Shown here piece after piece: positions 10,000 to 19,987 of a stretch of DNA of 64,000 nucleotides. The notes under the pieces were generated by a model. It was not told where the DNA came from and ran no database searches. It worked only from the letters and a program-made list of their open reading frames with translations. Numbering within the stretch: position 1 is the stretch's first letter; every line of letters starts with the position of its first letter. The stretch is from the NCBI GenBank assembly GCA_018136815.1, contig CM030940.1, positions 2,835,915 through 2,899,914 of the forward strand, in the 5' to 3' direction. The translations under genes and the position numbers were made by a program. Source of the stretch: Isochrysis galbana. Taxonomy: Eukaryota > Haptophyta > Isochrysidales > Isochrysidaceae.

Positions 10000-11260
10000 T
10001 AGGCGGATGCGGTGCTTCTATCAATGTCCAGACCCATGTGCTGCGGTCCCTCTTCTGTGTCTCCTTTTAGTTTTAGTGGAAGTTCCGGGTGTTTTATCCA
10101 TTTGAGCTTTCTTCCGGTGCGGTGGTTCGTCCATAGCACCCTGTCCACTGAGCTTTTGAGTGCCCTATGAAATGATTGGGATGCTGCCAGCGCCTGAACC
10201 CAGTAGCGCGGGATGGAGAGTATTAGGAAGTTTGCCACCTTTGTCCTACAGTGGATGGATAAATAAGTTCGCGAGTATGGGCGCAAAGGTGGACGCCCTC
10301 GGCGCGACGTACAGGTGGTATATTTCTTTCTTGCCTTGGGTCACGATCACACCCTCCTTGGTTAGCACTTGAGTGCGCTCCTGATTGCCCTGAAGAAAGA
10401 TGAAGCCTTGTGTTGCGGGTAAGGAAGGGGCCTTGTACACTTATTGCCTCTTCCCATACGCCCCGACTAGGTTCCCCGCGCGACTCCCCTCGTCCGTCGC
10501 GCCCCGATTCCCTCCCCCTCGCGCTATCTCGTTCGGCCCCCTCCCCCCGCGAAAGCCCTTTCCCTTCTCCTCCCTCCCGCCTTTCCCCCGAGTGCTCCCT
10601 TGAGTTTCCGCCCCCTTTCCCGTCTATTATTTTCCCGCGCGTCCCCCCCCCCCCGCGCGTGACATTTTCCCCCGGTGTCTTCCGAACGCTCTGCGCCATC
10701 GCCCGATCGCCCCTCGTGCTCCTCCCGTCTGCTCTCGCCCTCGCCTCCACTGGGTGTTGCGCAGGGGCATCTGCTTCGGAGGGTTTTTGAGTCATGCAGC
10801 AGTTGCTGCTAGGCTCTTTGGTTGATGTGGAGGTGGTCTGTTTGACCGGCCGGGCCTGTGCCTCGTGCTTTCGCACGTGGCCAGTGCCGTGGCTTTGTAG
10901 GGGCCCAGCCCGGAGGCTTTCCCTATGGGAGGCAGAGCTCTGTGGCTCTGAGGTTGTGCTGTTGTGCTGGCTTGTCTGTGCTGGCTGGGTTGTGGGTTGT
11001 GCTGGTGTGTTGTTGGGTGTTGGGGTGTGTGCTGTCCGTGTGGCTCTGTGGGAGTGGCTCGGGCCGTGGCTCGCGGGCACCGGGGCTGGCGTGGCCCTGT
11101 CTGGAGGCCGCTGCGGTTGCGCAGCGTCTGTCATGTCTTGGTCGGTCGGCGCGGCGGGGTGGGCGGCGAGAGGGGGTGGGAGCGTGGCGCGCTCCATGAC
11201 CCTATCGTTTATAACGATAGTTCCACTCTCCCTACCCACCAAACCCATCCTTAGGCTGTG
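10000..11260 (-). mobile_element. LINE copy, 5' end plus internal pieces (deleted)
   Basis: Read on the minus strand, a hairpin (11202-11220) is followed by ATG GAG CGC at 11197 and an open frame of 325 codons down to 10223. The frame starts MERATLPPPL, is rich in Pro/Thr/Gln and then in Arg/Gly/Glu, and looks like a LINE ORF1. Further down, the frame at 10000-10286 carries RYWVQALAASQSFHRALK and LKWIKHPELPLKL, typical of the region after the RT core of a LINE ORF2. The RT core itself is absent between them, so the copy is internally deleted. The start region matches the copy at 37918-37960. Confidence 0.6.
11202..11220 (-). promoter_or_regulatory. Hairpin upstream of LINE ATG
   Basis: CTATCGTT and AACGATAG form a perfect 8-bp stem with a 3-nt loop, ending 4 nt before the LINE start codon (ATG at 11197-11195). 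The equivalent site of the LINE copy at 37918-37935 has the stem CTATCAGT/ACTGATAG. Bases on both arms have changed together and pairing is kept. This suggests a selected RNA or DNA structure in the 5' UTR. Confidence 0.7.
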
Positions 11261-11410
11261 TCTGTCTGTAGCTTTTGAGAATTAAGTAGTAGTAGTAAGT
11301 AAGTACTACGTAATATTATATTATCCCATAAGGCATATCTACCAACGCGGATAAAGGAGGTCATAACTTGATAAGTCGTGCTTACGCGGGAAAGCGTTTG
11401 TCGGGTCGCG

Positions 11411-13176
11411 ATGCCGCCCGCGAGGAAGCGGGCCGGAAAAGAAGCGGCGAGCCGCGGCGAGGGGCCCTTGTGGGAGCCAGAGGAGGTCCTTCAGCCAGTC
11501 AAGCAGCTCCGGCGCCAGATGGATCAGGTGGGGGCCTCGCGCAAGAGGACACTCGAGGAGGTTGGCGTGGTGGGAGTCTCAAAGGAGGTGAAGAATATGT
11601 CGTCCGAGGATGTGACTGCCGAGATCGAGCTAATCTGTCTACGGGCCGTCTCCTCGATCATGCGTGGCGATGGTTTCTCGTTCCTCATGCCGTCGCGCGT
11701 CGCGAGCAACCAGATGTACGTGAAGGAGCTCGACAGGGTCGTGCTCAAAGATAAGACGCTCGAGCGGATCTTTGCCAATTCCTCATCTGCACGCAAGACC
11801 GCCATTACCACGCGCGTCATGCAGCTGGTTCTTGAGCTCTGCGCACGCGGTATCCACGTAACCAAACGTGATCTTTTCTACACTGACGTTAAGCTGTTCA
11901 AGCAGCAGACGGAGAGCGACGACGTATTGGATGATGTGGCCTGTATGGTTGGTTGCACGCGCTCAAGCCTAAATGTGGTGGCTGCTGAGAAAGGAATCGT
12001 GGTGGGCCGCGTCATCTTTGAGGATGACGGAGACACGATAGACTGCACTAAGATGGGTGTGGGGGGCAAGGCCATTCCGCCGTCGATTGACCGGGTTACG
12101 AATGTTCGCGGTGACGCGCAGTTCATTCTGCTCATTGAGAAGGATGCTGCATTTATGCGGCTCGCAGAGGACAGGTGTGCAGCACAGAAGCGCTCCCTAT
12201 GGATAGTTGATGTGTCGCGCTATCTCCGTACATGCTCAATCCAATAATTTTGTCGCTGGCGTACTATGCAGGTTCTACAACGAATACCCCTGTGTGATTA
12301 TCTCCGGCAAGGGACAACCGGACGTGGCGACACGCCTCTTCCTCAACAAGGCATATTGCTCCCATATGGCCCCCATTGTACATAGGATGTCATCATGACC
12401 ATCGACCAATTGGAGGATTCGTCCATCGCTATCTAGCTCTTTTGCCACACCTCAACCAAGCTGCTGTGGTTGAGGTGCGCTCGCTTGATGCCTTCTGTGC
12501 CATTGCATCCCAGGTACGTTCGTCGCTCAACATACCGATCCTAGGTCTTTTTGACGCGGACCCCTACGGCCTAAAGATTCTGTCCGTCTACATGAAGGGC
12601 TCCAAGAATATGTCATACGACTCCATCAATCTGACAACCCCAGGTAACAGCCTACCTCTTGCATCAAAGCTTTCCGAAGAGCGGAAACATCGCTGCCTCG
12701 TCAGAGGAAGACATTTAGCCTGAGATACCCCCCTTTGGTAGTCCGGGCATCCTTTTCGGCCTCAATCGCACCCCACCCCCTCCCGCTTGGTCGCCCGCCT
12801 TAATAGATATCAAGTGGCTGGGCGTGCGGCCGTCTGATCTCGATAAATACAATATTCCTCCGCAATGCCGACTCGAGATGTCGGAGCATGACGTGAAGAC
12901 GGGCAAGGAATTGCTGGAGGAGGAGTTCGTGAAGGCGAGTTGGATGAGCGCTAGACGGTAGCCCTGGTGCCATGATACACGTGGGGCTTTTGGCGGATCG
13001 AAGCTCACAAACTCCTTGCCGCTGAACAACAGGCAAATCCTGCGTGGCATAGAGAACTCGAGTCCATGGTGAAATCGAAGGTGAAGGCTGAGATACAGGC
13101 GCTCTCTTCATTCGGCTTTCAGTACCTTTCGAAGAACTACTTACCACGCAAGTTGAAGGAGGCTGACTGGATCTAA
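11411..13176 (+). CDS. TOP6A: Topoisomerase VI subunit A (SPO11-3/TOP6A type)
   Basis: Catalytic A subunit of a type IIB topoisomerase, the plant/algal SPO11-3 (BIN5/RHL2) branch, which cuts DNA in a complex with the B subunit in the nucleus. Five exons: 11411-12174, 12272-12350, 12514-12643, 12807-12934 and 13033-13176, giving 414 residues, the normal family size. The 5Y-CAP winged helix holds the catalytic tyrosine (RDLFYTD, Y157). The Toprim domain shows LLIEKDAAF (metal-binding Glu) and LFDADPYG (DxD). Further matches are [33 protein letters not shown] and [14 protein letters not shown] near the end. ATG 11411 gives a basic N-terminus ([10 protein letters not shown]). Introns 1 and 3 are GT-AG. 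Introns 2 and 4 appear to begin with GC (AAG|GCATAT and AAG|GCGAGT), and only these positions keep phase and homology. Family assignment to TOP6A rather than meiotic SPO11-1/2 rests on the C-terminal motifs. Confidence 0.92.
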
Positions 13177-13679
13177 GATGTAAGGCCGGGGATACAATTC
13201 AATCTCCTAGCCTTCTACGTCATTGCAAGTGGACCACTAGCATCAAGGCATGCATTAGTATTTGCTGACTGGTGTCCGGCGGGGGGGAGCGCTAGTATTG
13301 CCGCGGAGCGATGCGGTCAAGGAGGGTTCACGGGGAGAGTTGGGTTCCCTCTTCATTTGCCACTCCGCAATAAGAGCGAAATCGGCCGTCTCCGCAGCAG
13401 ACTTCAGGTTTTCTTGCATAGTCGAGCTGCAACTACGCGCGACCTGAATCATGGAATCTTCACAACTATCAATATCAACGTAGAACTTTCTCTGGCTGAG
13501 AGTCCGAGTCTATTCGCAGTATTGGAGGGCCGAGTTCATGCCAAGAAAACATAGCTTGAGCAATAGAGATCAACTGAATTTGTCGGGGGCTCGGGGGGTG
13601 AGATGTGAGATTCCGCCACTCTTTTCGAGTAGCCTGCCTGCTGCAAAAAGTGCGGAGATAACAGAAGGATAGAAGGGGC
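13177..13679. other. TOP6A 3' flank
   Basis: No gene recognised. Short frames exist on both strands but have no family resemblance or splice logic. A GGGGG tract lies at 13278-13284. Confidence 0.35.
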
Positions 13680-13925
13680 GTGCCCACACCGCCGCCGCCG
13701 CTGTCCACACCTCCTCCGTCGCCACCACCGTCTCCTCCTCCGCACTCGCTACCTCCGCCGCCCTCGCCGCCTTCACCCACATCGCCGCCCTCACCGCCCT
13801 CACCGTCCACACCGCACACCGCCTCGATCGCCACCACCTTTTCCTCTTCCGCCCTCGACTCCTCCTCCGCCCTCGCCGCCCCCGCCCATACCGCCGCCCT
13901 CGCCACCGCCGCCATCCACATATCG
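13680..13925. repeat. CCGCC/CTCC minisatellite (Pro-rich if translated +)
   Basis: About 240 bp of imperfect 6-12 nt units (CCGCCCTC, CACCGCC, CCTCCTCC). The plus frame would give a Pro/Ser run, the minus frame a Gly/Ala/Glu run. Both frames stay open because the repeat lacks stops, so neither is called as a gene. A hydroxyproline-rich wall-protein exon is a remote alternative. Confidence 0.6.
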
Positions 13926-14017
13926 CGGTGGTGCCCATGAGGCAACCACCGCGGCTTGGGCGAGGCAGAGCACGCTAGGAGCTAGGAGCACGCAAGGAGG
14001 TAAGCCAGGTGAGGGCA

Positions 14018-14092
14018 AAGGTGTCGTTCCGTCAATTGTGGGACATCAGTCGAATTGAGCGATCAAATGTCCACAGTTGTATCATAGAGCAT
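14018..14092 (+). repeat. 75-bp repeat shared with 37725-37793 (opposite strand)
   Basis: The segment containing CGTTCCGTCAATTGTGGGAC and then GATCAAATGTCCA reappears as its reverse complement at 37725-37793 with a few differences. In both places it borders AT-rich DNA. It may be the end of an unrecognised transposon. AT-rich TTTTAAAATTAAA repeats follow at 14092-14140. Confidence 0.65.
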
Positions 14093-14220
14093 TGTTTTAA
14101 AATTAAATTTTAAAATTAAAGTGTTTTAAAATTATCATAGAGCATAACAACTTTTTTCTCTGCTTTCTCCCGCGCCCCCGAGGGAGACGCCGTGTCAAGG
14201 CTTTTCCTTTGCGTTTCCTC

Positions 14221-14910
14221 TAAGGCCGACAACTACATAAACACACAATTTAAGAGATATTTCACACGGAGCACCTGTGATGACTTGCAATCACATCGGT
14301 GCACTCCGTGCATGGGCACGGCGCGATGTGCATCGGTCCCCCCGCGGATACGCCGTGCGTGCGCATGTCAACTCGTTCCATCTGCGTACCCCCTGAGGCC
14401 CACAACTACGTAAACTAGCCATATAAGAGATGTTTCTTTACGCAGCATGTGTGATGATTTGCAATCACATTGTGCACGCCGTGCGTGGGCACGGCGCGAT
14501 GTGCATCGGCGCCCCCCGCGGGGGCGCCGTGCGTGCGCACAGCAACTTCCAGGAAGGTGCACGCCGTGCGTTCACTCTTTCCGCGGGGGAACTCTGGGCG
14601 CGGAGGACGGGCGGGAACCCTGGCGGCACCCCCTGGGACCGCTGGATTATTACAGTATATGACAAGAACATTAAACATTAACGTAAACAACTGGTCTTTT
14701 GGTCTCTCTCCCCCTCCCCCGGGTCCCCTCCCCCCTCTCCCCCTCCCCCTGCATCCGTGACGGCGTGCGGAAACTTCCATGCACACGCACGGCGCCCCCG
14801 CGGGGGGGACCGATGCACACGCATCTGCTTCATGCGCATCCGTGACGGCGTGCGGAAACTTCCATGCACACGCACGGCGCCCCCGCGGGGGGACCGATCC
14901 ACACGCATCT
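14221..14910 (+). repeat. 173-bp tandem repeat and related CG-rich units
   Basis: Two tandem units offset by about 173 bp start at 14221 and 14394. Each has ACAACTAC-TAAAC, then GTGATGA-TTGCAATCAC (a small hairpin), then a CGCACGGCG block with GGCGCCCCCCGCGGGGGCGC-like palindromes. A second pair of shorter units repeats at 14757-14825 and 14843-14910. Related pieces lie at 30150-30330 and 37555-37595. This is an uncharacterised repeat family, possibly non-autonomous. Confidence 0.7.
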
Positions 14911-14996
14911 GGCGAAACTCCGGGGTCCTCCTCCCAGACTTCCTTCCCCCGCTTCACTCTCCTCTTCCTCCTCCACAACCCTCCTGCTCCTTCGAC

Positions 14997-15585
14997 ATGG
15001 GCCAGTACTTTGTCTTCATCGCCAAGCGACTCGGTCACCGCACCTACGAGAAGATCCGCACCCCAGCCTTCAGGTTCTGCGAACACATGGAGGAGGGCAT
15101 GGGCGGTGCCATCCTGGCGACTGGCGATGCTGCTCGTCACAGCCTCCGGCATGGGCCGTAGATGTGGAGACTTCGAGACTTCCGCGTGGATTTGGCCAAG
15201 GAACGCTACCCGTCGATGTGGGCACTCATCGAGCAATACATGGGCCGTTGGTGCAAGGCACAGCTCATGCTCGTCGGCGACTACTCCGACGAGTACGACA
15301 AGATCCCAGTCCCAAAGACCAAAGACCAGGTACATTGGAGAGCAGGCCGCCGTCGCGTACCTCTGCATGGAATACATCATGGCGGTCGCGTACGCTGAAA
15401 CGAATCCCATGGTGCAAGTGCGCCGAGCAGCTGGCAAGCTCTACATGGAGAACCGGCCAAGCGACATCCTCTCATGCATCACGGACCTCGCCATCCAAGA
15501 TCAGCCGAGCGACATCGTCGCCTGCCAGGAGAAGGAAGAGGGATGTGAGAAAAAGACGAAGAAGATGAAAACTCAGCCCGCGTAG
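14997..15585 (+). CDS. MGQY-type conserved hypothetical protein, frame broken by three microduplications
   Basis: Begins MGQYFVFIAKRLGH and contains LMLVGDYSDEYDK, matching a widespread uncharacterised family that starts MGQY and has a GDYAD-like motif; the function is unknown. No GT-AG intron restores the reading. Instead the frame is broken at three exact short tandem duplications: CTGGCGA (15114-15127), GAGACTTC (15167-15182) and CCAAAGA (15312-15325). Counting each pair once gives one continuous frame of about 188 codons ending at the TAG near 15583, through regions such as GAILA, MLLVTASGMGRRCGDF and YIGEQAAVAYLCM. As assembled, the gene cannot make the full protein. Assembly error, transposon footprints or true pseudogenisation are all possible. 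The C-terminal third is Lys-rich and less conserved. Confidence 0.6.
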
Positions 15586-16249
15586 CTGGGAGTCACCGCG
15601 TGTTGAGAGGAGCGGGGGGGGGGGAAGCGTGATTAGCTTTGTACCACTAATATTAGTGTGGCTACCTAAAAAGAAAACAAGAGTATATGGATGACAAAAA
15701 AATCACCTGGCCCTCTTTCCTCTTTTGACGGAACGCGACTTGAGCAGGCGACAAGGGAGGCGATAAAGGAGGCGAGGGCAAAGAGGGCGAATGTGCGAAT
15801 GTAGGATCCTGCGACGGTGACTAGTGACTAGCCTGCAAGGAGGGGACATAGAAACGCAAACAACTTCTAAAACAAAAAGGTCGATCGCGGATGCGACAGC
15901 GACAGAGAGAGCGTAGGGGCAAGGGCGATGTCGAGCGGAAGCAGTCCGGTTAAGGGGAGAGTAATTAGAAGCGTAGCGGGCATCTTCAAGAATGTTTTTT
16001 CTTGGCTAATGTCTAATATCTTATGGTCGTTTTGTAATACTGTTATAGGTTATATGTCTGTAGTTTATAGTTTCTAGGTCCTAGGGTCTCGTGCGTCGCC
16101 TTTTTTGTACAAGAGTATTCTGTTCTCTTCTCTCATGGAGGCGCTTGAGTATCCCTGTTCAAGGTTCTTAGGAAGTCGTGTTCAATGTTTAACTAGGTCA
16201 GTGAAACTGTGGTAAAACTCCGCCGGTACGCTACAACTGCCCAGACTAG
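15586..16249. other. Intergenic region
   Basis: No gene seen. A G run follows the MGQY gene at 15616-15624; the rest is mixed sequence with purine-rich patches at 15740-15800. Confidence 0.35.
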
Positions 16250-16286
16250 TAGTAGGTGTGTAGCCCTGAACCTTCAGATTTTTTTA
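16250..16286 (+). mobile_element. LINE 3' terminal fragment
   Basis: TAGTAGGTGTGTAGCCCTGA, then ACCTTCAGA and a T run, is the 3' terminal motif of the window's LINE family. Only the last 35 bp or so are recognisable here. Just downstream, TGCTAGCCAACAAGATG at about 16294-16310 is also found at 5470-5486 in another LINE piece. Confidence 0.6.
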
Positions 16287-16580
16287 GCGGTGCTAGCCAA
16301 CAAGATGGCAACACTCCTACAATTCTCAATGGTACTGGTACCCGGGTACCAGGGTGCGCGGGGTTGGTGCTTGGTGCCGTGGACACGGGGAGTGGGCTGG
16401 TCTAGAGGATGGAGGATGCGATACGCTGGTTGGCGGGGAAGCCCCTGCCCTTGCTCAGGTACAGTTACTGTGTCTATTCGGATCTACTCGCGGTGAATAC
16501 ATGTCTACCTATACTTTTCCGGGGAAGGGAGAACGTCCGGACGGTTCTCTCTCGTCACCCTCGTCGGCCTTACTCTCGGC

Positions 16581-17496
16581 ATGGGCGGCGGAGTGGCTGC
16601 ATTGCCTGACGGCGCCTCCTTCCAACAAGCGCTCCTTTCCGCTGGCGCATTGCTCGTTGCCGTTGACTTCACCGCAACATGGTGCGGACCGTGCAAGATG
16701 ATCGGCCCGGTCTTTGAATCATTTGCAACCTCTGGTGACTTCCCTTTTGTTAAATTTTTCAAGGTGCGCTCTGAGCGTTTCGGCCTATCCCCAGCACTAG
16801 CTGCACTACCGTGACGATGACATCCCCGCGTGTCAGGTGGATGTTGACGAGAATCAAGAAACGTCTGCCGCATGTGGCATCCGTGCAATGCCAACATTTC
16901 AGCTGTTTCGGCATGGGGCAAAGGTCGATGAGTTCACAGGCGCTGATGCCGGGAAACTCCGGTCATTGCTCCTCAAGCACGGGACGCCCCCTGTAACAAT
17001 CGAGCCCAATACCGAAGTCATCACTCATGGCATTGCATCCCGCCCCGCGCTGAATGGTGTCCGCGGAGTGGTCACAGCTTATGACATGGCACGGGGTCGC
17101 TTCCATACCAAGTTGAATGGTGAAACAGACCCGATCGCGTTGAAGAGAGAGAATCTTGTGTGCTGCCTGCGGGTGAAGCTTAAGGCACCCAGCGATGGTA
17201 GCGCGGTGCTGCCAGAGGGCCTCGCTGGCATGAACGAGGGCACGATCCGCGGCATCGACGAGGATGGCGCCAACTACGTGATCGAGGTGGCGGGCTCCAA
17301 GCATCATGTGCCCATGGCGTGTGTGGAGCCGCCCACTGGCGCGGTCGGTTTAGTACAGGGCCTGCAGTCAGCGCCCCAGCACAACGGGAGACCAGCCCAT
17401 CTGCTGCATGTTGATGAGACAACCGGGCGGCTTATCGTGTCTCTCGAAGGCAACTCGTGTCAGCTCAAGCTAAAGCCAAACAACTTTCGCGTGTAG
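16581..17496 (+). CDS. Thioredoxin fused to two SH3-like 'RPxLNG' domains
   Basis: Two exons (16581-16763, 16837-17496; GT-AG intron, phase 0) give 280 residues. Residues about 12-105 are a classical thioredoxin: [16 protein letters not shown] with the active-site W34-C-G-P-C38, then VDVDEN across the splice, and the cis-proline motif AMPTF. It should therefore be a dithiol-disulfide reductase, probably cytosolic since no targeting peptide is evident. The C-terminal 150 residues hold two copies of a small beta-rich motif seen in algal MYND/ankyrin proteins: [14 protein letters not shown]...ALKRENL and [14 protein letters not shown]...KLKPNNF. A variable linker with [12 protein letters not shown] lies between. 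This fusion is unusual; the tail may tether the redox domain to a partner. A start slightly upstream cannot be excluded. Confidence 0.85.
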
Positions 17497-17780
17497 ATCA
17501 AAATAAAGGGCACTCGGGCTTGAGCGAAGACTGAACGATGACGTGACTGTGCAATCAAATAGTGCCAAACGAAAATAACTCTACGAAAAATAGTGTACTC
17601 CGTGCTCACTCAATTCCTAGCACATTTGTACTTCCCCTTTGTGTCCAGCCCCATATGGCATTTAGGGCCCTAAAAAAGTGGTTCTATGTTCTATCTTGGA
17701 TCTTGGGGGGGGATGGTGGCGGAGCAGGCTATGATGCCCCCATGAGCCTACCTATCTGCCGTTGTAGTCGTAAAAGATCA

Positions 17781-18115
17781 ACATCTGAAGATTCTGGGCT
17801 AACACCTACTACGGACTAGGTGCTAGGTGTGTTTTACCTCCCTACCGACACCGCCCTCATCTCCGCCTTCTCTCCCCACCCTCTTCACCTTCCCCGCCTT
17901 CTTTCCGGACGCCCTTGCAGGCTCACACCCGGCCCCAAGAGGTCGCGCACCTAGAAAACTAAAAAAAAACCTTTTAATAGTCTTACCGCACTCGCGGCGA
18001 ATGGAACCACTACCTACTGCACGTAGCACGTAGTACGTAGCATACTTTCCACACCCCCATTCCCCCGGCCCTTCTCCCCCCGCCATCAGGCGGCTCCCCC
18101 CGTACACGACTAGGG
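17781..18115 (-). mobile_element. Internally deleted LINE derivative (5' UTR joined to 3' end)
   Basis: On the minus strand the element starts with GGGGGGAGCCGCCTGATGG near 18100 and continues with GTAGTGGTTCCATTCGCCGC and GAGTGCGGTAAGA. These are shared with 26240-26395 and 37800-37900. After about 150 bp it passes into the family's 3' end (AGTAGGTGTTAGCCCAGAAT at about 17800). Almost all coding sequence is missing, so this is a short non-autonomous derivative of about 330 bp. Confidence 0.65.
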
Positions 18116-18249
18116 GGATAGGGGTGAAGCGCTTAGATATATATGGTCCGGTGGCCCGCGCCTCCCCCCGGTGATCTTTCCCCCCCTTCCTCCTGCGTCT
18201 CCGAGTGGGCGGCCGACTCTGTCCCGACTTATCCTGTAAACAGGAGCGG

Positions 18250-18790
18250 GACTTACCGATTTTCCGGTGGGCGGAGCTCTCGCTCCGCCCACCCCTTTCT
18301 CCGCGCTCTCTCTCCCCTCTCCTGCGGCACGCGCAATGGCGCGCCTGCGGCAAGCCTCCAGCTGCCCTCTGGCGGCCCCTGGAGGCTCTTGGAGGCCAGA
18401 TCAGGGGGCAGAGGAGGCTGGGGCTGGGCCCTGGCCTCGCCCCTGCCTCTCCCTCGCTGGCGCTCCTAAGCCTCTGGGGGCCCCACGCTGCACCTGTCTG
18501 CCTGTCGACCAGGGGGGGAGGGGGGGTTGGAGGTTGGAGCAATGGGCTGGTCACGAGGGGCCAGGATGGGCGAATGGGGCGAGCCTGTGGGGAAGGGAGT
18601 GGGTCAGTAGGGCAGTCTCCTCCTGGCAAGCCATCAGGCGGTCAGTAGGGCAGTGGCCTCCTGGCAAGCCATCAGGCGTGCCAGGAGGATGGGTGGTTCC
18701 TCCCCCATGGCAGGGGAGGAGTGGAGAGAGGGGGGGGCTCGTGCCCCCCCATGGGTCAACCAAGTATAAACCAAGTAGTAGTTGATTGCC
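18250..18790 (+). repeat. SINE-like GC-rich repeat, copy 1
   Basis: A GC-rich block runs from the CTCTCCTGCGGCACGCGC region through GGCAGAGGAGGCTGGGGCTG and CCATGGCAGGGGAGGAGTGG to the tail CATGGGTCAACCAAGTATAA. It recurs in reverse at 30480-31150 and, more divergent, at 39033-39490. The long frames crossing it are not shared between copies, so no gene is called. It contains a local triplication of CCTCCTGGCAAGCCATCAGG at about 18617-18680. It is a non-autonomous dispersed repeat; its class is uncertain. Confidence 0.65.
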
Positions 18791-19440
18791 TCTGTCGTGA
18801 AGATATCTCGTTGCGATCTGTATCCGAAGTGATCGCCGCGGTCGCGCGACATGACGCTCCCCTTCGGACTCTCCGCTACGTGGGAAGTTACAACGGAGAC
18901 ACGCTCCGGCCGTCGCTGCGGAGTCTCTCTCTCTCTCTCGCTCTCTCTCTCCGTCTCTCGCGACGTGTTTGACTTATCGGTGATTTGGGATCGCGGTTGC
19001 TTGATAATTTGCTTGGTTTGGGTGAATGGTTCCGGTGTGTTCGTGAGTCGGTGTATCTTGTTGTTCTCAGGTCCGTTGTCCGTCGTTGTTCGCTGCGTCG
19101 CTGCACTCAAGCAGCCTAGGCTCCCTCCCTGAGGGAAGAGTTCTTTGTAGGTCTAACAATCTCTTAAAACCCAACACACTAGGGCCGCTAGGAGCGCCTC
19201 GCCGCCCCACAGCCCTTCGTTCGCCGTTCGTTCCCAGTCAAGACACCCAAATGGGGATGCCCGACCCCATCCAGAATTTCATTCACCCGACTCCCGGCGG
19301 GGAGGAGGGCCAAAGCGCCGCGCTAACCGCCGGTGCCGCTCGCGACGGAGTGGCTCAGAGCCCTCCGGCTCCGCTCGACCCAACAAGTTTGCTCTGTTTC
19401 AAAACGGTACTGGTGCTTTCTCTCGGCCATCTGCAATCGA
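18791..19440. other. Region before the hAT remnant
   Basis: No gene recognised. There is a (TC)n run at 18926-18960. The 19086-19440 stretch carries an open frame with no clear family match; it might be part of the adjacent hAT element. Confidence 0.35.
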
Positions 19441-19807
19441 AAACGCCAAGGTTATGGAGCCATCTCAATGGTGGACAATGTACGGCAAACATGTTCCAAT
19501 GCTTGCAGCCATTGCACATCAAGTTTTGTCCCAACCAACAGCTGCGTCAGCTGCTGAACGCAATTGGTCGGTGTATGGCCAAATTCATTCTCAAACGCGT
19601 TCGCGTATGGCCCATCATGTGGCAGATAAGTTGGTTTTTTGCCATGAGTCCATGCATGTGCAAATGCGTGTGCAAAGCGCGGGTTGGCGTCCAGATGTTC
19701 CGAAGTGGGAGAGTGATGATGACAGTGATGAGGATGATGACGACGATTGGCTTGGTGATGACGCTATGCACCCCAGTGCTGAGAGTATTCAAAAGTTGCT
19801 CGTCTGA
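19441..19807 (+). mobile_element. hAT transposase C-terminal remnant
   Basis: The open frame ending at 19807 shows the hAT dimerisation domain: WWTMYG, then LSQPTAASAAERNWS, IHSQTRSRM, and ADKLVFCHESMHVQMR. An Asp-rich tail (DDDSDEDDDDDW) follows before the stop. The catalytic DDE core is not seen upstream, where the sequence belongs to another frame. The copy is therefore truncated or hidden by the nearby assembly gap. The host galactosyltransferase starts on the far side of that gap. Confidence 0.8.
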
Positions 19808-19886
19808 GGACCATATCCATATACCACACACCGTGTGTGAAGATCACAAGATCGCACTATCGCACTACAGACCACAGACTAGTATG

Positions 19887-19986
19887 NNNNNNNNNNNNNN
19901 NNNNNNNNNNNNNNNNNNNNNNNNNNNNNNNNNNNNNNNNNNNNNNNNNNNNNNNNNNNNNNNNNNNNNNNNNNNNNNNNNNNNNN
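19887..19986. other. Assembly gap (100 N)
   Basis: Exactly 100 N, a conventional gap of unknown size. It removes the 5' part of the galactosyltransferase gene and the end of the hAT remnant. Confidence 0.99.
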
Positions 19987-19987
19987 T

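Noticed and set aside
9563-10024. 153-residue Arg/Gly/Glu frame on the minus strand
   Set aside because: Composition follows the GGCCCTCT minisatellite; no conserved motif.
13680-13940. Pro-rich frame (PPPPLSTPPPSPPP) as a cell-wall protein
   Set aside because: The frame is open only because the minisatellite lacks stops; no signal peptide, splice context or flanking coding sequence.
15104-15162. A small GT-AG intron explaining the first MGQY frame break
   Set aside because: The available donor/acceptor pair (56 nt) puts the downstream sequence in the wrong frame, whereas the tandem duplications explain all breaks.
18267-18785. Long plus-strand frames as a gene
   Set aside because: They lie in a dispersed repeat present three times, and the frames are not shared between copies.
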